DNA from: Emydura subglobosa
Taxonomy: Eukaryota; Chordata; Testudines; Chelidae
Reading direction: 5' to 3'
DNA length: 64,000 nucleotides
Assembly (NCBI GenBank): GCA_007922225.1
Contig: ML679956.1
Location: 20,152,689-20,216,688 of the forward strand
Under the pieces are notes generated by a model that had not been told where the DNA came from, did not search any database, and saw only the letters and a list, made by a program, of their open reading frames with translations. A program made the translations under genes and the position numbers. Positions 25,412 to 38,299 of this stretch are shown here, in pieces (within the stretch, counting starts at the first letter, position 1; each line of letters opens with the position of its first letter).

Positions 25412-25585
25412 TTTATTATGTGCATTGTGGTAGTGCCTAGAAACCGCAATTAGGAACTGAGACCTCATTGTGCTAGGTACTGTACACACACACACTGCAA
25501 TGAGAATGTGGTCTCTGCCATAAAGAGCTTATAACCTAAGTATGTGATGAGAGGCAATGGGAGGATACAACAAACAGACTGGGAG
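25412..25585 (+). repeat. Reptilian SINE ('tgtgctaggtactgtacac' family)
   Basis: The sequence reads from 'cattgtggtagtgcctagaa' through 'cattgtgctaggtactgtac' to 'gtctctgccataaagagctt' and 'gatgagaggcaatgggagga'. It is the best-preserved copy in the window apart from 56330-56625. The family has several copies here and no coding capacity. Confidence 0.65.
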
Positions 25586-26224
25586 AGCATAAAGTAATAT
25601 GCAGAATGTGCTTTATCTGTAGATTACATTAGCCTGGCAACGTCTGTGCATGTAGTAATGCTGCCCTCTAGTGAGAAGAATGTGAAACCTTTTCATGTGC
25701 TCATGACTCACTACATGATGGCTATACCCTGCAGAACACATAAGACATGCCATAATACTGTCACAGAAGAATGGCAAAGAGTGTGTGTGTGTTCACCATC
25801 CAGTATAAGCACACTTTGGGCACCCTGTGGTATGAGGTACGTCTAAGCGCCTGAGTACATATGAGTATATGCGCATGTTGGCTATGAACACCCATCATGG
25901 AGCATGTGATTGCACCTAAAAATGACCTAATGCTAAAAAGTCTTCCCTTTTGTTTTATCCCCTGTCCTCATCCCAAAACTAGCTGAAGGAAGGGTTTGGG
26001 AACTAAACAGGAAAAATTAGAAGTATTGGTACCTAAACTAAATTGTGGATTATTTGGCATGGGAGTCAATGGGAGTCCTTCTTTTGACTTTATTGGGGTG
26101 TGGATCAGACCCCTAAATTTTCTTCTTTAAAATGCCCCTCCTCCAAAATAAAGTATCTCAGGAAGAGGAAGACGATCAGTTAGAGAAAGTTTGTGGGAGG
26201 CAGGAGAGATTTCAAAGCAAAGTG
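25586..26224. other. Intronic DNA with one foldback remnant (26056-26118)
   Basis: Besides 'gggagtcaatgggagtcctt' at about 26062, no named feature is seen. An open frame near 25646-25846 has no recognisable domain. Confidence 0.4.
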
Positions 26225-26640
26225 AGAGAAGATGGGTTTGTGGTTGAGACAGAGGACTGAGAGTCAGAAGATATAGGTACCTGTTCCAAAGATGTTGTGG
26301 CCTTGGTTAAGACATTTCAACTCTGGCCTAATTTATCAAAAGTGACTAATGGTTTTGGGTATCTCAGAACTGAGTATCCAACTTGAAACACATTAGAGGA
26401 GGCTGATTTTCAGTGAATGCTGAGCTCCCACCCTGGAAAATCCTCTGAAAATCATTTAAGCTGTCTCAAATTGCTACCAAAAATTGAGGCACCCAAAATA
26501 CTAAGCTACTCTTGTAAATGTAGGCCCATCCATCCCTAAATTTCCCCATCTTTAAAGTAATCTATACTTATCTGTATCTCACAGGGTGTCCTGAAACTTA
26601 ACTCATTGATATTTATATGGCACTTTGACACCCTCTGATG
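26225..26640 (+). repeat. MIR-like SINE apparently interrupted by a foldback element
   Basis: The left part (26227-26325) has the SINE head ending 'gtggccttggttaagacatt'. The right part (about 26535-26640) resumes with 'ctaaatttccccatctttaa' and ends in the usual tail. Between them lies 'ctaatttatcaaaagtgact', with a mirrored 'ctctgaaaatcatttaagct' and 'aggcacccaaaatactaagc'. This internal piece is palindromic in plan. The same arrangement recurs at 61098-61545. Confidence 0.5.
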
Positions 26641-29129
26641 GAAAGCATGGTAGGAATTCAAAGTATTACTATTTATTATGTAGAAGAAAAGGGCTTTAAA
26701 AAAAAAAAGTCACTGGCACTCAGCTGAGTGAAAAGCATGGCTACGGAATGGTGATCTGACTGTTGCAGCCACTTGATATTTTGAACTTGTGTGTTCATTA
26801 GGAAATGATTAGATGGCTGAAAGCCTCTTCAGGCAAGCAGATTGTAGCTATCTTCCAGTACATTGTATAAACATGAATGTTTGAAGAGATACTTTTAGTT
26901 ATTCATAACAGAGCTGAATTTTCAGGAGCTGAAAATGAGGATAACTTTTAAATGGCTGAACTTGTATCTCTGCTTATTTATTGTGATTCATATACCTTTA
27001 TTGGTTATGCTGTATGAGAGAGAGGACAAAGCAAAAGTTAAGAAACCGGCTGCGTAGTATGTTAGACTCCCAAGATGTGCTTTTAAATTTTCAAGACCTG
27101 AGGCTGAATTATGTCTGAACACCTGTCACTATTCAAGGAGGGGGGGAAACCTTAACAAAGGAAGTTAGCTGTAGACTTTATTGGGTACAATCTCATAAGC
27201 TGAGTAGTTTCCGTAACATTGGGTGAGGCCAAATTTAGAGAAGTAAAACCACTTGTGTTGCTACTATATTACGTCCATTGAGGAAAGTGTGCAGCAAAAG
27301 AACCACTCATAAAACAATGTGGTACAAGTAGAGAATCCCAATTTGAGTATACCACTGACATTAATAAAAAGCAGTAATTATACTCACTAATATCCTCTTC
27401 TAGTGAATACATTGTAAAAAGACCAAAAGCTATTATAGAACCAACATGAAGAATTTGCAGTTAGTGGCAGTATTTTTACCTTATGGTTGTTTTCCTCAAA
27501 TGTCCATCTGTGCCGTCTCTTATGAGCAAAGACTGCAGCCTTCATTTAGTCCATGACTAACAGCCAGGCAGTTACACTCCTTGCAATACATCTGCCTGCC
27601 TTCCAGCAAGAGGACAGAACTCTCTGACATTATTAATCAGTACCATGCCTCAAAATTAACCATATCAGTAACTTTGATTTTCCAAATAAAATAGGTGTTT
27701 AATATAAACAGGTTTACAAGGGAAAACATGCGAGACAACCAAAACAAGCCAAACATGAAATGCCTCATTCAAGATCCTCAAAAGCTCTGCTAAAGCTATT
27801 CTGTAAACATAGTTACATAGAAAGTATAAACTGCTGCTATGCAGATGATTTCCTTTAGACTCAGCTGCTCTCTGGCTCTGTCAAAGCCATCTGTGAGCTA
27901 TCATTTCTTTTTCAAGGTCCAATCCCCATCTAATCATGACTTTGTTGAATGAAATGATATAATTTTGCTTTTTCTTAATTAAAAGGGAAACTGCTAAGCA
28001 AGCCCCTATATCTGGGTTCCCTAACACTTACCCTGAAAAAAGAATGGTGTGGCCTTTTTTGAGAATCTCTAATACTTGCATTGTTTGCAGCAGGTTCTCT
28101 GATAATTGGCACAGGGCTAGGAAAGTGCTATGTAACATATATACACCATAGATACAGCATTCTGCTTTTGCTGACATATAAACTGTTAAACATCACTACT
28201 TCCCTTCTCTTATCTTAATATCACAAGAAAATGTTGGTAGCTGTCAATATAATAATTGACTACATGAACATTCTAAGGACAGACTCAAACCACTATCACC
28301 ACACACTTTACTGGGAACACATGGGATCTGCCAAAGCAGTTCTAGTTAGTAGGGGGAAACAAGAGGTACCATGTGGCCCACATCCCTACCTGGAGGCATC
28401 ACCTGGGCAGGAATTTCCCCAACTCCCAGGATCTGGAAAGAGGGAGACAAGTTATGTTGCAGTCACCCTGCCCAGTCCATTCTCATTGTTAACCTGATGG
28501 CTGAACTGGTAGCAGTCTCTACAGCAATGCTGAAGGTTCTGGGTTTGAAGCCTGATGATGATGGACAGTAAGAGGGATTGTTACAGTTGTGGATCATATA
28601 ATTTGTTCTGACATTTTGTTTTTTAAAAAACTCTTAGAAATTGCTTACAAAATGTTGAAAGAAAGTTTCAAGGTCAAGCACCTGAAAGTTAGGAAATGCC
28701 AGGTTTTGGTTGCCTGAGCAACTTTAATTGTGCGTATGCATTGTGATACCGTCTTTAGCTATATGATCACATAGTATTTTTCTGTAGGACTGCTGCCTCA
28801 TTCTGTGCACAGGATAGATGCACTGTGTTGGATGAGAGGGGAAGGGACAGTAAGGGATTACGGTTGCATGAGAAACTGAAAACTGATATTTCCTAACTTT
28901 TGAATGTTTGACTTGGTACCCTAAATGACTTTCTTTTTACATTGTTTTTGTATACATTTATAAATATTGATTGGTCATTTTATCAGTAATATAGTAAGTT
29001 GTCTTAATATGCATACCCTTGTTTTTTAATGATGTCATATCAATCAGGGTTTTTGAGCCTAGGATTGTGATAACTGAGGCTAAGATTTGCAGAAGTCAGT
29101 AGTGATTTGGGGTGTTTCAAATCCCCCTA
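26641..29129. other. Intronic DNA without recognisable features
   Basis: AT-rich sequence with no gene or RNA. A pair of overlapping frames at 28231-28571 sits in a slightly GC-richer patch but shows no domain. Confidence 0.45.
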
Positions 29130-29272
29130 AAGCACCTGAAAGAAATCTAGATTTTTCAGAGGGCAGTTCCTTCACATTAGCTGAGAACCAGGCCTATTTA
29201 AGGCATATAAAGTTGGGCATCTAAAAACTGAGGAACCTAAAATCCCGTTACCTTTGAAAATCTTGGACAGGT
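29130..29272. repeat. Foldback element remnant (TTTTCA arms)
   Basis: 'cctaaagcacctgaaagaaa' near the left is mirrored by 'ttacctttgaaaatcttgg' at the right. 'gcatctaaaaactgaggaac' lies between them. This resembles the longer foldbacks at 54611 and 55541. Confidence 0.4.
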
Positions 29273-32200
29273 TCGTGTTTGAGAGGTAAAAGCACACAGC
29301 AGAAATATTTATATTAACTGCACAGATAATTAATATTAAAAGTTTTCCTCCCAAGATACCTGGAAAGTTCCTAAGTCTCTTTCTTCACCAGTGCCATAAG
29401 TGAAATGAAACTCAATTTTCTGAGCTTTCTAAAATATGGACAGGTCTTAGGCAGAGACAAGTGTGCCAAAGGAAAGGCTCCTTATCAAAGCATTAAACTG
29501 TGGAGACAGGTTGAAAATCCAACAGAGACTCAGAGTTGTTGGGAAGTGAAAGTAATGACTCATTCAGTATTCACAGTAAAAATTAGGATATTACCTTGCC
29601 CCCTCCTGCCCCAACTATTGTCTGTGTAATTTTCCTGCCAAATATCCGGGGAGAGTCGGTGTATAATTTCAAACACCTATGCGCCAATGTACAACTGTAA
29701 ATGGGTCACTATGGATCAATCAACTATATGTTTTAGTTAAAGTGCTCTCCAAGATAGATGTACGAAACAACGTGCATATTTTTCCCAACGGTCTCTATCA
29801 CCTCTTCTTTCTGTAAAGAAAATTATACTGTTACAACAGATGCTAATATAGCTTCTGACAATTCTCATGATAGAAACAACATTAGTTTACTGCCAAAAAC
29901 AGATTTACTAGCCTGATGCTCTCCAGATAGGAAGTCAGTTTTTGTAGCAGGAATAACTTTAATTGTTGCTGGACAAAGTACAGTCCAGGTGGTATTGCAC
30001 TTAAGAGAGTTGTCAGAAATTAGTTCTCTGAAATTATAGGTTCTGCTTCAAGATAGTTTAATCTATTTTTAAATTCTAGGATTATAGATCTGTTGTAGAA
30101 CTCAGTGTTCATACAGAGGTTGTAGAAGAGGAGATTGTGAAACTCTAGACTTGGTTAAAAATGGAAAGAAAGTATTACCTCCCTTCTTAAAATATACAAA
30201 GATCTTTTGCAAATTGAAATTCAGTTCACTCATTCTTTTCCTCTCTTATTTCAATTTTGATTAATGGAAGCAATTTATTTTCTCTCTTCTGTCATTGATG
30301 AATACTTATCTGGACTTTTGGGGTATTGTGGTTTATTTTATTTGTTTTTTCTTCCTCTTGCTTTTGCAAGATTGAAGTAGACAATATAGCGGATTCCTCC
30401 TCTGGTGTCCTCCTATCACCTTCAGATTTTTTTCCTTTCATAAAGGACCTGCCTCAGGGTGCTATCCCTTTTCTTCTCCCTCCCCTCCCCCCCTCACTGT
30501 GCACTACAGAGGCACCAACGTCCAGAGAGAGGGGCAACAGATGGTGCCCCGACCCACAACTAGAGAGCAAAGCACGGGACCCACCATAGCAGAGTGGGAA
30601 ATTTGTCACACTATGGATTGTGTTTGTTTATTTTATTGAGAATTAGTTCTGAAATCACTAATACCTTATGGCCGAGTTAGTCCCTTTTACAACTCTGTGC
30701 CATCTTCTTGCTTTGCAGGTATCAGTGTAAGGTGGGGGCAAGTAACTTTTACTTGCTTTCCCTGGCTCTGCCATCATCCCCAGTGCACCAGCCGGTGCAG
30801 CTGTGCCAGTGTGTGCCGAGGGATATACACAGTGCCACATATAGGGCTGGTACGGGTCCTTGTCCCCAGAGCTGGAGAAAGCTGAGAGGCACATTCTGAC
30901 TAAGTCAGATTCTTCTTCCTGAGCTGCTCCTGGGGCACAAAACAGTGCACTGTCTCCTTCAAGGGGCTTGTGGCAAATCCATAGTTTATCCCTGTGGGAG
31001 AAAGTAATATTTTTAAGCCAGTCCTGTCAGCAATACATAGACACCAGTGATCAAGTATATCCACCTCCTTCTATTTCTTTTGCTGCTAGTTGGGATTTAA
31101 CTTCCTACTTTCTCCTTATTATTTCCTTGTACTTCCCATATGGACTTCTTGTTCTCTGCCCCTGAGAAATTGCTCTGCTAAACTGGCACCAGACTATTGC
31201 AAATCTACTCAGGTGGTGGGCTTTCATTACTTCCCGCTGCTCCAGTTGTTTCCTCACTTTAAAATCCCATACTCTGTAGTGCAGCACTGAAAAATGCTGC
31301 TGGCCTAACCTCCCTCTGCACTTGACAGCATACTGCTTAAAAGACCCATGCAGGATTTCCACCCCACTGTACACCAGGGAACTCTTGGAGAGAATGGATC
31401 TCTGGGTAGGATTTTGCCTCTTGAGTTACAACCCTTCCTTTAGCTCTCCTTGGGATAGCTGACTCTGCACTGCCCTCAGCATGGGCCCGTATGCAACTCG
31501 TACAATCTGTCCTCCATGTGAAGGTATGGTCTATGGAAACAAATGGCTAGAACAGTAATGCGCTGTTCCCTGTCACGATCAATCAATGTGCAATTTCAGT
31601 TCATTTATCATAGAAGATAAAAGTACAATTCTGATTGTATTTCTTTTGATTTAAAAGCATGAACATGTAGCTAGAAAGTACATGCAGCTATTAGGCTCAT
31701 GGCAGTTTGCTGATGTGGCCCTTGGTGTGTTGCAAAGCTTGGGCTTCCTAGATACTGGATAATGTAACATTCACATTAAATGTGTGATCAAAACACCATT
31801 TGTGTTTTGCGCTTCTCTTAAAAGCTATGTTTTACATGATTAATCTTACTCTGCAGTCTCCAAAATGTAGCTACAGAAATTAAACTTTATACTTAACCTT
31901 ATGCTTAACCTTCAAGCCAGAGTCCAAATTGAAAATTTGTTATTTTAGCAGGTCAGCTGAAACCACAATCAGCAAAATCCTCTCTACACTTGATTGTAAA
32001 CTCCACCCTTTAAGCTACCTCTTTGTCCTTTGTCCTCGTTTTAAATTGAATTTTTCACTACACAAGTCTCATTAATTAAATGGCAACAGTAGCTTCAGCT
32101 AGCAACAATTTTTTCCTTAAAGCTCCTCGAGCAGAAAACCTTTCATTCATAGTTTCTGAAAGCAGATTCTCTTCTGCCTCACTGAGGAGAAATCGGTGTG

Positions 32201-33529
32201 ATAGGCCTGAAAGGACAGCTCCCAAATCTAGTCGCAACAGAAATTACTTAAAATATCTTGAGAATAAATTGAATCTCCTCCCCATCTCTCTCCTTCTTCA
32301 TCCCCTTTTCCTTTTGTCTTTTTTGTAGCAACATTTATCAGAAAGTTCCAAAATTCAGACATTGCCTCACACTTTCCTCTCTTGCTCCTTGCCATAGACC
32401 TTTTTCTCCCTAGCTGTTGTGGTTACTGCCAGGTCCATTCAAGGAACTTCAGTAGGAATTTAGTCATCACTTTTTTTGTGGTTAATCCTTTTCAAGATTG
32501 ATAAACTATGCATTAAACTGAAGGGACGGCTGGTAAAAATGGAATACAGATTCTGTTACAAAATTATGCACTACTACTTACGAAAACATGTCATATTAGG
32601 ACATAACATAATCCAGTTGAACTACAGAACAGAAGTCCAAAAAGGTCTTGCATGCAATTTCCTATGTTCCTTTTTCTTACTCTCTTTCAAAACACTTCCA
32701 GTTACTGAACATTGTCATCTTTTTATGCTTGCTTCCCATTGACTCACCAGCAAGACATAGGAGAGAACTTGGAAAGAGGCATCGGTCAGAAGAGGGTGAA
32801 GTGGAACCATTTGTTTCTCCATCCTTTATTTCTGAGTCACAAACACTTTGAGTACATCAAATTTCATGTGGCTTATTGGAGAATTGAATAGCAGGAACTA
32901 GTCAAAATAGTCAACACTCTTCCAAGGAAGTTTCTGGTATCTGGCTTCCATGACCAGAGGAAGTTGTGAGCATTGGGAAGGCAACATGCTGGTCCTGGAG
33001 AAGACCAACAGTCCTTATGTCTCTCAACAGTGTTCCTTCCATTTGTCTAGGGAGTAGTGTTCAGGGATTCTAAAGAAAGTCCCTCATTATCCATCTTAGG
33101 CTGAAGGTCTCAACAAAAAGAATAAAAAAGTGTAGAATTAATGGAACTTTATTAGGGCTTCAGTGAAGTGGGGGGAATGCCCAGCAATTAAAAGTGAAGC
33201 CAGAGAGTCACCTCTCAGCCCTGATCTTCAAATGCTGTGCTGGTTTGAATAGAAATAGTTCTATTTTTAGTCCGGAGCTCTGAACTCCTACATTATGGCA
33301 GATTCAATAGCATCCGTCGTGTACAATATCACTTTAATGGCTTTAAATGTCTTATGTCAATAGCTGATGATACTTAACTGAAAGAAGTAACTGTCTAATT
33401 CTGTTACTGGTCACTGAAGAACACCAAAAAAATTCCCTTCAGTCAGTTATTAAGATCTGGGACTTTTAATAAAAATACCCGTACCAAAATCATAGCCTTA
33501 CTGAGTCTAACTTAACAAACTACATTACA
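29273..33529. other. Intronic DNA; GC-richer patches at 30410-30600 and 30690-30960
   Basis: Most of the stretch is AT-rich. The patch at 30690-30960 gives overlapping 62-78 residue frames on both strands, including one running through 'CagGTATCAGTG', but none matches a known domain or shows consistent splice sites. I see nothing I can annotate as a gene. Confidence 0.4.
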
Positions 33530-34140
33530 TTTAAAGCAAAGTTTTCTCACCACATGCTTTCAGTAGTCTTACTGACCAAACTGTTTTGGTCAGGACCTCT
33601 ACCTCAGAGTTTAACGATTGCTTCCTTTGTCTCTTCAGGTGCAGTGAATGTGATAGGCAGGGAGATGGAGATAGGTCCTTTGGAGTGCTTGTCCCTCAAT
33701 TTTATAGTTTCAGTCCCTGTCTTCAAAAACGTTTCTAGCTGAGAAGTAAGAACTGAAGTGTCTATGTGGAAGGATATTCCCTGCTGGTTTTTTCACCTGT
33801 TTGAACTTCCTTAATCATCACTTCCTGCTTGATGACTCTATTTACTGCTTAAATGCAAATTAAGCAGAGCACACATTCCTTTATTGAGGACAGACCTGAC
33901 TTCTGCCTGGGCAGGTCTGTGGTATTTGGAACATAGTAATAATATCATACAGGGGAGTTTTATAACTTAACACACAATGTTGCCACACATATTTTATCAG
34001 GACAATACTCACCATCAAATTATGAGTTTTCATATGATACCTTAGAAGGCATACCTTCTACAAAGATTATTACAATAATGTATAGGGTGTGAATATGAGT
34101 ATTCTGTAACTCTACTGCAAGACTCTTTTATAGAGAACAT
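33530..34140. mobile_element. LTR-like block, diverged relative of 17990-19120
   Basis: The 3' part ('aggacaatactcaccatcaa', 'catatgatacctt', 'aaagattattacaataatgt', 'gggtgtgaatatgag') follows the same order as 18990-19100. No coding remnant is visible. Assignment as an LTR rests on the shared pattern and remembered turtle repeats, so the class and edges are uncertain. Confidence 0.4.
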
Positions 34141-34287
34141 TCTAACATGTCAAATATCAACTAGCCATAAAATATACATGCTCATATTTTGTGTGAATAT
34201 GTATATGTAAACATTTGGGCCAAAATGCTCAAACTTGGGTGCAGAAATTAGGCCCCTAAATCCATTTTTAGTCATGTGGGTAAATGT

Positions 34288-34450
34288 CCTAATTTTCAGC
34301 AATGGTGATGATCACCCACAGTTCCCAATGATTTCAAACTGAAGTCAATGGGAGCTGCAGCTGTTAGCACCTTTGAAAACCAAACTACTTATTTAAGACT
34401 CTGATCTAGTTAAGCATATGCTTAACTTTAAGCATGTGAGTAATTTCACT
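34288..34450. repeat. Two foldback elements, the first with good arm pairing
   Basis: The left arm 'aattttcagcaatggtgatg' and 'cacccacagttcccaatgat' are mirrored by 'gaagtcaatgggagctgcag' and 'agcacctttgaaaac', ending at about 34382. Just downstream 'gttaagcatatgcttaactt' and 'taagcatgtgagtaatttca' match another foldback subfamily that is also present at 40400-40493. Confidence 0.55.
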
Positions 34451-34564
34451 GAAGTCACCCAAGTTTGATATATTTTTGAGAAGGCAGTTTTATTTTAATA
34501 TACTTTTCTGTTGCATTAATAGATGCAAATAGTATCTCACAAACAAATATAACTACTACAGACA

Positions 34565-34700
34565 ACACTCACAGTGGGATTATCAAAGCAGCCGAATTAG
34601 GTGCACATCTCCCACTGAATTTCAGTGGGGTCTGGAGACATAACTGCCTTAGTCACCTCCTGAAAGCCGAGTGTCAAGCACCATAACTTAGCTGTCTGCT
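34565..34700. repeat. Foldback element remnant
   Basis: 'ggattatcaaagcagccgaa' and 'ttaggtgcacatctcccact' at the left are partly mirrored by 'taactgccttagtcacctcc' and 'tgaaagcc' at the right, around 'gaatttcagtgggg'. Confidence 0.4.
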
Positions 34701-37700
34701 CCCTGATGAGCATCAGATAAAGTTAAACCAGAGATGGAATCAATAACTTTTGAAGTAACAGAATATAAGCACTGTAATATTTCCAGTTGTTATAATGCAC
34801 TAACTTCATATATGTAATGAAATATATAATATACCTTTCACTTTAAAGTATTTTTTTCTGTACAGCATATTGGGCTAAATCATCAACCCATCAAAATCAA
34901 TGGCAAAATTTCCAGTGACTTAAATGAGAGCTTGTTTTGGTTGTCTATATACACGTTAAATTGGATATTTAATATCCATGCTTCCTGAGGCCGAGAGAGA
35001 AAATAATAAGCTCATAAACAGTTATTATTTGTTTTAAACCCACTTTCCTCAGGGTGGCTCTATGGACAGTTTCAAAATGAGGAACTCTTATGTTTAGTAG
35101 TAAGAGCTGATGAGTGAGACTTTCACATTCTCAGAGAGCGAAGGAAAATGAACTAACTATAATTTCTGTATCCTTAATCTAAAGAAATTCATGAGGAACA
35201 TATTTGGGATATTAAATTAATTCTGTTTACTTAGAAAGACTTTAATAACTCAGTTGTGGTTTCCCACTTGAATTATGAAGTCTGCATCTTATAGAATAAA
35301 TTCATACTCAGATGCTTTTTATGTATTCTCTGTTTTTGTTTTTATTATGAAAATAAATCTTTGATTTTGCCAGTGCTTTGGTCTTGTCTTTTATAGGTTG
35401 TTTTAAGTACTTACAGTATTGCTATATTAAAATGAGACCATCAGTCCACTGTGAAATCTGAAGTGTTTCCTTTTATTTGCTGCTGAAGTACCATTCCACA
35501 CAATATTAGTAATCTGTTTCTATGCCAAAACCAAATAGTGACAGTTACAAGAAAGAATATTTGCTGCAGGCCATTGGTATGAAAATAGCACAGTGCTGCA
35601 AGCCAGCGTCACGAGAAACAATTCTCTCACGTTTGCACTGTGACTGAATTTCAGGATTGATTTTAGGTTATATATTATTGAAATAGCTCTTAAACAGTTG
35701 TCATAATGTATTGCTAATAGATTCTGATTCAGTCTTCAAGCAATTGTCAATTAAAATGACTTATGGCTGGTGTCTTAAATCCTTTATACGTTTAATGCAG
35801 CACCCTGTATTGAGGGCACCAGTTTGCACACAAAAAACAGTCACTTAATATATTCAAATATCTGAATGTTGGTTAACTTGGAAGAATGGTGGGAAGGGGA
35901 TTTTAGTTTCCTCTTTACTTGACACATTTTAGCATGTTTATACCTTAATCTTTAACAGTCGATTCTAAAGTCTACATGAATGAGGGTGTCTTTATAGTTT
36001 TAGACTTGGCATGACTTTCCACTGAGAACTAATGTGTATTTTGAATAGTTTCCCCTTTTATTGGTTTTGACAGTATTAATAAAACTGTATATGTGGAATG
36101 TATGTTATTATAAGAGGGCAATTTATTAAAAGGTGTATGAGTAAGATATATGGTGTCCACACTGGTGTTTGTTATCAGTCACATAGCAAGCGGGTGGCAT
36201 TTGCTTGTTTAGTTTTAATTTGTGTATAGGGTCTTGCTTTGATGCATATGTATTAAAATGAACCCAAATGGAGTAACAATTGACTGTATTTCCTTTTTCA
36301 TTTCAAGCTAATTACATGGTGAAATGCAAATCAACAATCAAATAGGAGGTCAGACACTCAGGCAGAGTGTAGTTATTTAAATGTTTTATTCCCGTACTGT
36401 CAAGCATTTTCCATGCATGGAACATGCCTTAAGAAATGTTGTTCTATATTATGCTAAAGACATACTGATCCTTGTACCTGAAATCCAGTAGTGAAGACTG
36501 GTATAAATATCTAATTTCCTATAAGATTAGGATAAGTGCCAAACTGGCCATCCCTCTTTATACAAAATGGGCATTGGTGATTTTTAGTTTTGTTTTTTTC
36601 TCCTACTACATTATGTATCTGATTTTCTTTAAACCAATAAAAAGCATGCCTTGCACTCACTGTCCCACAGTTTTGGTATAAAGAGACTACAGTTTTAAAG
36701 TAGTGGGAAGCATTGCTGAGAATATTTTTGAATGAGAATAATTTTGCTGCAATAGTGTTCAACAGAAAGAAATCCAAAATCAGCACTTGAAAGATGAACA
36801 GGCTAGCAAATATCCGCCATCTCTATCGCCTACAGATTCTACCAAAATACAGCACATATTTATAAGTTCCAGGCACTCTTCATAGCCAGCATGTAATAAC
36901 ATTCTCAAAAGAACTGCATCCTGGAACAAAGTCATAGCTCCAGTCAGGCATTGTGTTTTACCCAGCAAGGTCACCCACATGAGCATCACTATTCAGTGAG
37001 CCAAGTATTAAGGCATGTAGCGTAACACATTATCTTGGTCATAGTCTAAGCAGAGAATTTTATCTCCAGATGATTTTTTGAATGTGGGCATCGCCTTAAA
37101 TGAGAAGCAAAATCCTTTAGTGTTTAACACTAATTTTTTAAAGAAAGTTACCAAGGCTATTTCAAAAGAAAACTATGTACTTTCCATGAATTTCCCAAGA
37201 AAAATATGAATAATGTCTAGTTGTGTTCAACTAGATGCTCTTTTCCCTTCCCAAAAACAGTAACGTAATATGTCACGGGTGTGTAGAGTATCCACTCTGC
37301 AAGCCAAAGATATTTTTATATTGATTTTCTGGAAACAATAAAGACTGTGTGAGCATGTACAGAGGCAAAAATATATACATATTATATCCCCTTATGCTGA
37401 GATGTGTGAGGCTAGGAGCACCTATTTTACCTATGCAATAGGTGGCATCAGGAAAAGGTTACAGATGGGGAGAATTGTGACATGAGAAGTTACATGCTTC
37501 ATTTTCTCTTCCCCTTCTTCACTCCCATCCTTTTTCCTTTGAACAGCTCATTTCTAAGTTTTGCCAGTGTAATACAAGAAGGAAGTCACCCCTCCACATC
37601 TCTTCCTGCTTGTTATCCTTTGGAATTAATGTGCACACTGCAGTGGTGTTGGTTAAAACATTAATCTGCAGGGGAATAAGGAGGGGCACACATTTTTTCC

Positions 37701-38230
37701 AGAACATATGATAGTTACATTCATTGCTGTAATATTAAGGTTAATATTTTAAACACCTAAAAGTCAGAAAATGCAAAATGTAAGGACCTGGTCCTTACAA
37801 CTGTGAAAACCAGGAGTATTATTTGCTGCTAGCCATAGTCCAATTGATGTCAATTACACACTTAAAAGACAAACAAACAAAAAAAACCCACTTGGTAGTA
37901 AGGCAGGATCTGTCTAAAAGTTATATTAATTTTAACACGTCACAATGCACACATAGGACCCAATTTTGCTCCTATTCCAGTTAATTAGAGCTGTGACTGC
38001 AGCACTGAGCACAAAATTGCACCCACTGTATATTAAAGTACACATGTAACAGGATAACCAGTCCTACGAAATGTGCCATATAATCAATGTATATGAGATA
38101 AGGTGACAATTAGAAACTTAACATTTGCATTTCCTGACATTTCAGCTTTTAAAGATGTAACTTTACCACTGTTCATGATTTTTTTTTTTTTAATTTCTCT
38201 TATGTAAGAAGGAAAAGAAATGAGACTGAG
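34701..38230. other. Largely repeat-free AT-rich intronic DNA
   Basis: From about 34.9 to 37.9 kb I recognise almost no repeat, in contrast with the rest of the intron. No gene is seen. A repeat-poor stretch near the exons could hold conserved non-coding elements, but that needs a comparison I cannot make. Confidence 0.35.
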
Positions 38231-38299
38231 AGCCTGATCTCAAACCTTATGAAGTGAATGGGAGTCTTTTTGTTAACTTCAGTGGGCCTTGAATCAGTC
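38231..38299. repeat. Foldback repeat remnant
   Basis: 'agcctgatctcaaacctta' leads through 'gaagtgaatgggagtctttt' to 'acttcagtgggccttgaatc', the typical plan of the family. Confidence 0.5.
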
